Shown: one piece after another, positions 57,511-64,000 of the stretch
How the letters are laid out: the number at the start of each line of letters is the position of its first letter
How positions within the stretch are numbered: position 1 is the stretch's first letter
Assembly: GCF_019397265.1 (NCBI RefSeq)
Contig: NZ_CP068985.1
Span: 1,902,501 to 1,966,500 of the forward strand
Direction of reading: 5' to 3'
Source of the DNA: Nonomuraea coxensis DSM 45129
GTDB lineage: Bacteria > Actinomycetota > Actinomycetes > Streptosporangiales > Streptosporangiaceae
Length of the DNA: 64,000 nucleotides
Program-made: the position numbers and the translations under genes
The notes under the pieces: generated by a model
Databases searched by the model: none
Told to the model about the DNA's origin: nothing
Seen by the model: the letters and a program-made list of their open reading frames with translations, nothing else

Positions 57511-58878
57511 ATGTCCGAGCTACGTCCCGACGACCCACGCCACCTGGGGTCCTACCGGTTGTCGCGGCGGCTCGGGCAGGGCGGGCAGGGCGTCGTCTAC
57601 CTCGGCCACTCGCCGCAGGGCGCGCAGGTCGCGGTCAAACTGCTGCACGCCGGTCTCGCCGCCGACCCCGTCGTACGGCGGCGCTTCCTCGGCGAGGTCG
57701 AGGCCGTCCGGCGGGTGGCCGCGTTCTGCACCGCCCAGCTCCTCGACGCCGACCTCGAAGGCGACCGCCCCTACCTGGTCAGCGAGTACGTCGAGGGGCC
57801 GTCGCTGGGCGAGCACGTCACCGCCAGGGGGCCGCGGCTCGGCGGCTCCCTGGACCGGCTGGCCATCGGCACCGCCACCGCGCTCGGCGCCATCCACCGG
57901 GCCGGGGTCGTGCACCGGGACTTCAAGCCCGGCAACGTGCTGCTCGGCCTCGACGGGCCCCGCGTGATCGACTTCGGGGTGTCGCGCCTGGTGAGCACCG
58001 CGGTCACCACCGGGCTCTCGCCCGTCGGGACCCCCGCCTACCTGCCGCCCGAGCGGATCAAGGGCGAGGTCGCCGGGCCTCCGGCCGATCTGTGGGCCTG
58101 GGCGCTGACGGTGGCGTACACGGCCAGCGGGCGGCACGCGTACACGGGGGAGACCTACCAGGAGGTGCTGGCCAGGATCCTGTTCGGCCGGCCCGACCTG
58201 GGGCCGCTCACCGGGCGGCTGCGGGAGATCGTCGAGGCGTGCCTGGCGCCGGAGCCCGGTGACCGGCCGGACGCGGAGGAGGTGCTGCGGCGGCTGCTGG
58301 GCCAGGACGGCGCGGGCGGCGACGTCCTGACCTCGGGCGCCATGGCCGCCGTCCCCCCGCGCCCGGACACCACCGCCCCGCGTCCCGTCCCCACCACGGA
58401 TCCGGCCCCCACCACCGCCTTTCCCGCCATCACCAGGTCCGATGCCGCCTTCGAGCCCCGGCCGGCGCGGCGGCGGCCACGGGTGTGGCAGGTCGCCGTC
58501 GGGCTGGCCGGGCTGGCGATGGCGGTCGGCGGAGCCGTCTACTGGCTTCAGGGCGCGCGCGGGCCCGGTCTGGCCGGCACCTGGACCGGCTCGGCCGAGC
58601 ACGTCACGGCCGGGCGGGTGTTCCCCGTCGAGCTGCGCCTCGGCGAGGACGGCGCGGGCACCATGCGCTGGGGCAGCGACCTGCACTGCTCGGGCCGCGT
58701 CGCCCGCGACGGCGGCACCGGGACGGTGTACGCCCTCCACCGGGTCGCCGGCGACCAGTGCTACCCCGGGACGCTGCGGCTGCTCCCCACCTCGTACGCC
58801 GACCAGCTCGCCATCAAGGTGACCCGCGAGGGACAGGAAGAAGTGACGTATTCGGGCACGGTGACCCGCACGTCCTGA
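57511..58878 (+). CDS. Membrane Ser/Thr protein kinase
   Basis: A 455-residue kinase, 9 bp after the LLM gene. The kinase domain spans residues 13-270: RLGQGGQGVVYLG, VAVKLL, HRDFKPGNVLLGLDGP, VIDFGVSRL and a variant activation end TPAYLPPERIKGE. A Pro/Thr linker leads to one membrane helix (VAVGLAGLAMAVGGAVYWL). The 95-residue outer domain begins LAGTWTGSAEHVTAGRVFPV and has a Cys pair (HCSGR, QCYPG), a small beta-barrel-like sensor of unknown ligand. The same family as the kinases at 28470 and 58986. Confidence 0.88.
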   Translation: MSELRPDDPRHLGSYRLSRRLGQGGQGVVYLGHSPQGAQVAVKLLHAGLAADPVVRRRFLGEVEAVRRVAAFCTAQLLDADLEGDRPYLVSEYVEGPSLGEHVTARGPRLGGSLDRLAIGTATALGAIHRAGVVHRDFKPGNVLLGLDGPRVIDFGVSRLVSTAVTTGLSPVGTPAYLPPERIKGEVAGPPADLWAWALTVAYTASGRHAYTGETYQEVLARILFGRPDLGPLTGRLREIVEACLAPEPGDRPDAEEVLRRLLGQDGAGGDVLTSGAMAAVPPRPDTTAPRPVPTTDPAPTTAFPAITRSDAAFEPRPARRRPRVWQVAVGLAGLAMAVGGAVYWLQGARGPGLAGTWTGSAEHVTAGRVFPVELRLGEDGAGTMRWGSDLHCSGRVARDGGTGTVYALHRVAGDQCYPGTLRLLPTSYADQLAIKVTREGQEEVTYSGTVTRTS

Positions 58879-58985
58879 AGGCGAGTGTCACGGTCAGGCG
58901 GCATTGTCCCGCGCGAGGTTGACGGCAGGCAACCGGTTGCTTCCACTGGTAAGCAGGAACGGGTGGCGGCGAGGGGAGGCACCCG

Positions 58986-60971
<1,986 letters not shown>

Positions 60972-60985
60972 GCGGCGGGTCGTGG

Positions 60986-61516
60986 TCACAGGCCGCGGAA
61001 CGCCTCCAGCAGCACCGCCTCGACCTCGTCCTCCGGCAGGTCCATGGTCTTGGCCACGCCCCACTGCAGCGCCCCGAGCAGCGCCCAGCAGCGTACGGTC
61101 GTCGCCGCGTCCGGGTCCTCCCCGGCGAGCTTGGCGAAGATGCCGTCACGGAAGGTGCGGATCGCCGCCGCCTCGGAGTCGGGCGAGACGGGCGAGACGG
61201 CGTCGTCGCCCGCCAGGTCCTCCATGAACAGCCGGATCACCGACCGGTAGCGGACCGCGAACGAGACCAGCGCCGCCACGAACGCCGGCCGGTCGGCGTG
61301 GTCGTCGCCGAGCAGCGCCAGCATGTCGCCGGCCACCGGGGACAGCAGCTCCGACGCCAGCCGGTCCTTCGGATGGAAGTGGTAGGCGACGGCGGTCTTG
61401 GTGAGGCCGACGGCGGCGGCGATGTCGGCGAGTGAGGTGGCCGCGTAGCCGCGCTCGGCGAACAACTCCCTGGCCGCGGCCAGGATCCGGGTGCGGGTGT
61501 CGTCGGCTGTGGTCAT
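60986..61516 (-). CDS. TetR-family repressor of the adjacent MMPL gene
   Basis: A 176-residue protein with a TetR helix-turn-helix (TRILAAARELFAERGYAATS, then IAAAVGLTKTAVAYHFHPKD) and an all-helical ligand domain. It is divergent from the MMPL transporter gene 101 bp away, with a perfect palindrome between them, so it probably represses the transporter and itself. Confidence 0.9.
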   Translation of the reverse strand: MTTADDTRTRILAAARELFAERGYAATSLADIAAAVGLTKTAVAYHFHPKDRLASELLSPVAGDMLALLGDDHADRPAFVAALVSFAVRYRSVIRLFMEDLAGDDAVSPVSPDSEAAAIRTFRDGIFAKLAGEDPDAATTVRCWALLGALQWGVAKTMDLPEDEVEAVLLEAFRGL

Positions 61517-61570
61517 CGTCTCATTTCCCTGGGGGAGACAGCCTGCCGGAGGGTTCCGGCCTTATCGTAG

Positions 61571-61592
61571 GTCCTGTACGACCGTACAGGAC
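61571..61592. promoter_or_regulatory. 22-bp perfect palindrome, TetR operator
   Basis: GTCCTGTACG (61571-61580) and CGTACAGGAC (61583-61592) are perfect inverted repeats around a 2-bp centre, midway between the divergent tetR and MMPL genes. The CTGTACG core is also found in the operator at 12840, so the two repressors may recognise related sites. Confidence 0.88.
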
Positions 61593-61617
61593 GGTCGGCG
61601 AGGGTGGGGGCTGAGCG

Positions 61618-63849
61618 ATGACGCGGTTGCTGGGGCGGCTGGGCGGCTGGTGCGCGCGGCACGGCGGGATCGTCCTCGCTTTATGGGTCGTGGTGGCGGC
61701 CGGCCTCATGGGAGCGAACCTCGCCTTCCCGAGCCCCACCAGCAACGACGCGAGCATCCCCGGCACCGACGCGCAGCGTGCCCACGACCTCATGAAGGAG
61801 GGCTTCGGGCCCGGCTACGACCAGGGCGGCAGCATCCAGCTCCTGGTCTACTCGCCCGACGGCCCGCTGCTTGAGGACAAGCGCAAGCGCGCCGTCGAGG
61901 ACGCGATCGCGGGCATCCGCCAGGTGCCGCACGTCGACCAGGTGGACACGCCCTTCCGCGTCGGCGGCATCTCCTCCAACCTGCAGATCGGCATCATCGG
62001 CGTCAAGCTCGAAGGCCAGGACCCCAACAAGCTGGCCGAGACCACGCAGACCCTGTCGAAGGCCGCCGACCCCGCGCGCGCCGCCGGGCTGGAGGTCGTC
62101 CCCGCCGACAGCTCCAGCCCCGCCGACAAGGAGATCAAGACCGGGCCCAGCGAGATCATCGGCGTGGTGTGCGCGCTGCTGGTGCTGGTGTTCGCGTTCG
62201 GGACGCTGGTCGCCGCCATGATCCCGATCTTCGCGGCGCTGGTCAGCGTGACCTCGGGCCTCGGCCTGATCGGGCTGCTCGGCTGGGTCGTGGACATGCC
62301 CAAGCAGGCCGGCATCATGGCCACGATGATCGGCCTCGGCGTCGGCATCGACTACGCGCTGTTCCTGCTCTCCCGCCACCGCCGGCTGCTCGCCCAAGGC
62401 GTGCCGGTGGTCGAGTCCGTACGCCGCACGGTCGCGAGCTCCGGCGGCGCGGTCGTCTTCGCCGGCGGCACCGTGATCATCGCGCTGAGCGCGCTGCTGC
62501 TGGCCGGGTTCCCGCTGCTGGCCACGCTCGGCTGGGTCACCGGCATCTCCGTCGTCGCCGCCGTGCTGACCTCCATCACGCTCGTCCCCGCCCTGCTCGG
62601 GCTGCTCGGTCACCGCGTCAACGCGCTGAAGGTGCCCGGCCTGCGCGCCGCCGGCTCGGAAGGCCGCTCCGGCGGCGGCTGGGCCGGGCTCGGCTCGTGG
62701 GTGGCCCGCCGGCCGTGGCGGGTGCTGCTCGCCAGCGTGGTCGTGCTGGGCGCGCTGGCCGCCCCGGCGCTCGCGCTGAAGCTCGGCTCGCTCGACGAGG
62801 GGTACGGCACCCAGGGGTCGGACTCGCGGCGGGCGTACGAGCTGATGGCCACCGCCTTCGGCCCCGGCGCCAACGGCCCGCTCATCGTGGTCGCCGAGCT
62901 GCCGGAAAAGGTGAAGGACGCCAAGGACCCGCTGGTCAAGGAGCTCAAGAGCACGGTCGGGGACGTCGAGGGCGTCGCGCACGTCACCGACCCCAAGGTC
63001 AACGACTCGGGCCGCTCGGTGCTGCTCCAGGCGATCCCCGAGTACGCCCCCAGCGACAGCCGGACCGTGGACGTCGTCCACGACGTCAGGAAGATCGCGC
63101 TGCCCGGCGTGGACGTGCACGTCGGCGGCAAGGTCGCGGGCCTCACGGACGCCGGTGACCGCATGGCCGAGCGCACCCCGCTGGTCATCGGCGTGGTGGT
63201 GCTGCTCAGCGCGCTGCTGCTGCTGTTCGCCTTCCGCGCGCCGGTGGTCGCGATCAAGGCGGCGGTGATGAACCTGGTCTCGCTCGGGGCCGCGTTCGGC
63301 GCGCTGGCGCTGGTGTTCTCGGTCGGGCTCGGCAGCGGCCTGGTGGGCATGGACGCGCCGGTCAGCTCGTCCTACCTGCAGACGGTCTTCTTCACCGTGC
63401 CGATCGAGAGCTATGTGCCGCTGATGCTGTTCGCGGTGCTGTTCGGGCTGTCGATGGACTACGAGGTGTTCCTGCTGACGGCGGTGCGGCAGTCGTACGC
63501 GCGGCACGGGCGCAACGCGCGGGCGGTGGCCGAAGGGCTCGGCTCGACCGGGCGGGTCATCACCTCCGCCGCGCTGATCATGGTGGCCGTCTTCGTGGCG
63601 TTCATCGCCTATCCGGACGCGCTGGTGAAGACGTTCGGCGTGGGGCTCGCGGTGGCGATCGCGGTGGACGCCACGATCATCCGCGGCTTCCTGGTGCCGG
63701 CCACGATGGTGCTGCTCGGCCGGGCCAACTGGTGGTGCCCGCGCTGGCTGGACCGCCTCCTGCCGAACCTGTCGGTGGAGGGCCACGAGGAGGACGAGGA
63801 GGAGGCCGCCGCGCCGGCCCCTAGGCACCGCGAACCCGCCGGGGTGTAG
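61618..63849 (+). CDS. MMPL/RND-family membrane transporter
   Basis: A 743-residue protein with 12 predicted membrane helices in two MMPL halves. It starts with helix 1 (GIVLALWVVVAAGLMGANLA) and a large outside loop. A block of helices contains GLGVGIDYALFLLSRHRRLL; a second outside loop follows, and the second half repeats LFGLSMDYEVFLLTAVRQSY. The paired acidic GxDY motifs form the proton relay of RND/MMPL exporters. Actinomycete members export lipids or drugs. The acidic C-terminal tail (GHEEDEEEAAA) is cytoplasmic. Control by the divergent TetR is likely. Confidence 0.92.
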   Translation: MTRLLGRLGGWCARHGGIVLALWVVVAAGLMGANLAFPSPTSNDASIPGTDAQRAHDLMKEGFGPGYDQGGSIQLLVYSPDGPLLEDKRKRAVEDAIAGIRQVPHVDQVDTPFRVGGISSNLQIGIIGVKLEGQDPNKLAETTQTLSKAADPARAAGLEVVPADSSSPADKEIKTGPSEIIGVVCALLVLVFAFGTLVAAMIPIFAALVSVTSGLGLIGLLGWVVDMPKQAGIMATMIGLGVGIDYALFLLSRHRRLLAQGVPVVESVRRTVASSGGAVVFAGGTVIIALSALLLAGFPLLATLGWVTGISVVAAVLTSITLVPALLGLLGHRVNALKVPGLRAAGSEGRSGGGWAGLGSWVARRPWRVLLASVVVLGALAAPALALKLGSLDEGYGTQGSDSRRAYELMATAFGPGANGPLIVVAELPEKVKDAKDPLVKELKSTVGDVEGVAHVTDPKVNDSGRSVLLQAIPEYAPSDSRTVDVVHDVRKIALPGVDVHVGGKVAGLTDAGDRMAERTPLVIGVVVLLSALLLLFAFRAPVVAIKAAVMNLVSLGAAFGALALVFSVGLGSGLVGMDAPVSSSYLQTVFFTVPIESYVPLMLFAVLFGLSMDYEVFLLTAVRQSYARHGRNARAVAEGLGSTGRVITSAALIMVAVFVAFIAYPDALVKTFGVGLAVAIAVDATIIRGFLVPATMVLLGRANWWCPRWLDRLLPNLSVEGHEEDEEEAAAPAPRHREPAGV

Positions 63850-63860
63850 GCCCCGGCGGG
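63835..63860. terminator. Stem-loop between convergent genes
   Basis: A perfect 10-bp stem (63835-63844 with 63851-63860) has a 6-nt loop that contains most of the MMPL stop codon region. It probably ends transcription of both the MMPL gene and the convergent gene at 63864. Confidence 0.75.
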
Positions 63861-63863
63861 CCG

Positions 63864-64000
63864 TCAGTCGGGGTCGTCGGTGTCGCAGGCGGGGACCCAG
63901 CCGGTGACGCCGGTGGCCAGGTTGCGGCCGTGGTGCCACAGGGTGCTCTCGAACCAGCCGCAGCGGTGGAGCTCGTGCTCCTCCGAGCGGTAGAGGGCGA
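63864..64000 (-). CDS. 3' end of an unidentified gene, cut by the window edge
   Basis: The last 44 or so codons of a minus-strand frame read RSEEHELHRCGWFESTLWHH, then RNLATGVTGWVPACDTDDPD and a TGA. Codon use is typical of the chromosome (G/C at third positions), and a terminator hairpin lies just downstream. There is too little for a family call. Confidence 0.6.
   Translation of the reverse strand, partial: ALYRSEEHELHRCGWFESTLWHHGRNLATGVTGWVPACDTDDPD

Overview
The window is high-GC actinomycete chromosome. Support comes from the rRNA sequence, GTG starts, Ser/Thr kinases with HRDFKP loops, F420-type LLM oxidoreductases, PucR and TetR regulators, and non-mevalonate isoprenoid genes. The gene set fits a filamentous actinomycete, perhaps Streptosporangiales such as Nonomuraea, but the genus is an inference.

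Layout. 1-3052: the end of an rRNA operon (23S lacking its 5' end, 5S, strong terminator). 3302-8745: an NB-ARC/TPR protein, a small acetyltransferase, a secreted phosphodiester glycosidase, and trpS preceded by a Trp-codon leader peptide and alternative stem-loops. 8778-24143: catabolic and regulatory genes, namely PucR, acyl-CoA synthetase, TetR/MFS efflux pair, a class III aminotransferase coupled to methylmalonate/malonate-semialdehyde dehydrogenase, an orphan binding protein, gabT with its own PucR regulator, TetR, and an aldehyde dehydrogenase. Together these point to beta-alanine/GABA/polyamine breakdown.

24159-26783: a compact minus-strand cassette that looks like an undescribed RiPP-type system. 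It has a 36-residue peptide gene, a stem-loop, an E1/ThiF-like adenylating enzyme with an N-terminal PqqD-like domain, and a membrane M50-type metalloprotease that also carries a PqqD-like domain. I regard this as the most novel content.

26842-44226: an unstable accessory region. It holds a frameshifted XRE regulator, transposase remnants and a Ser/Thr kinase. It also holds a giant Rhs/YD-repeat toxin gene split by an IS1182-type element; its detached end carries Hint and REase-fold toxin domains followed by an immunity gene. A second, headless Hint plus GIY-YIG toxin cassette with its own immunity gene follows. The two Hint segments form a 533-bp direct repeat exactly 2,004 bp apart, so recombination could swap the toxin tip. 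Further immunity-like genes and a decayed IS5-type transposase follow.

44227-64000: mostly ordinary chromosome. It has ispG and dxr, two paralogous secreted trypsin-like proteases, a secreted tripeptidyl-aminopeptidase-like hydrolase, a GNAT, a DUF3037/HipA-like pair, three LLM oxidoreductases (two of them now separated by an IS200/IS605-type tnpB element), two Ser/Thr kinases (one with PASTA repeats), a TetR/MMPL transporter pair with a perfect operator palindrome, and the 3' end of an unidentified gene.
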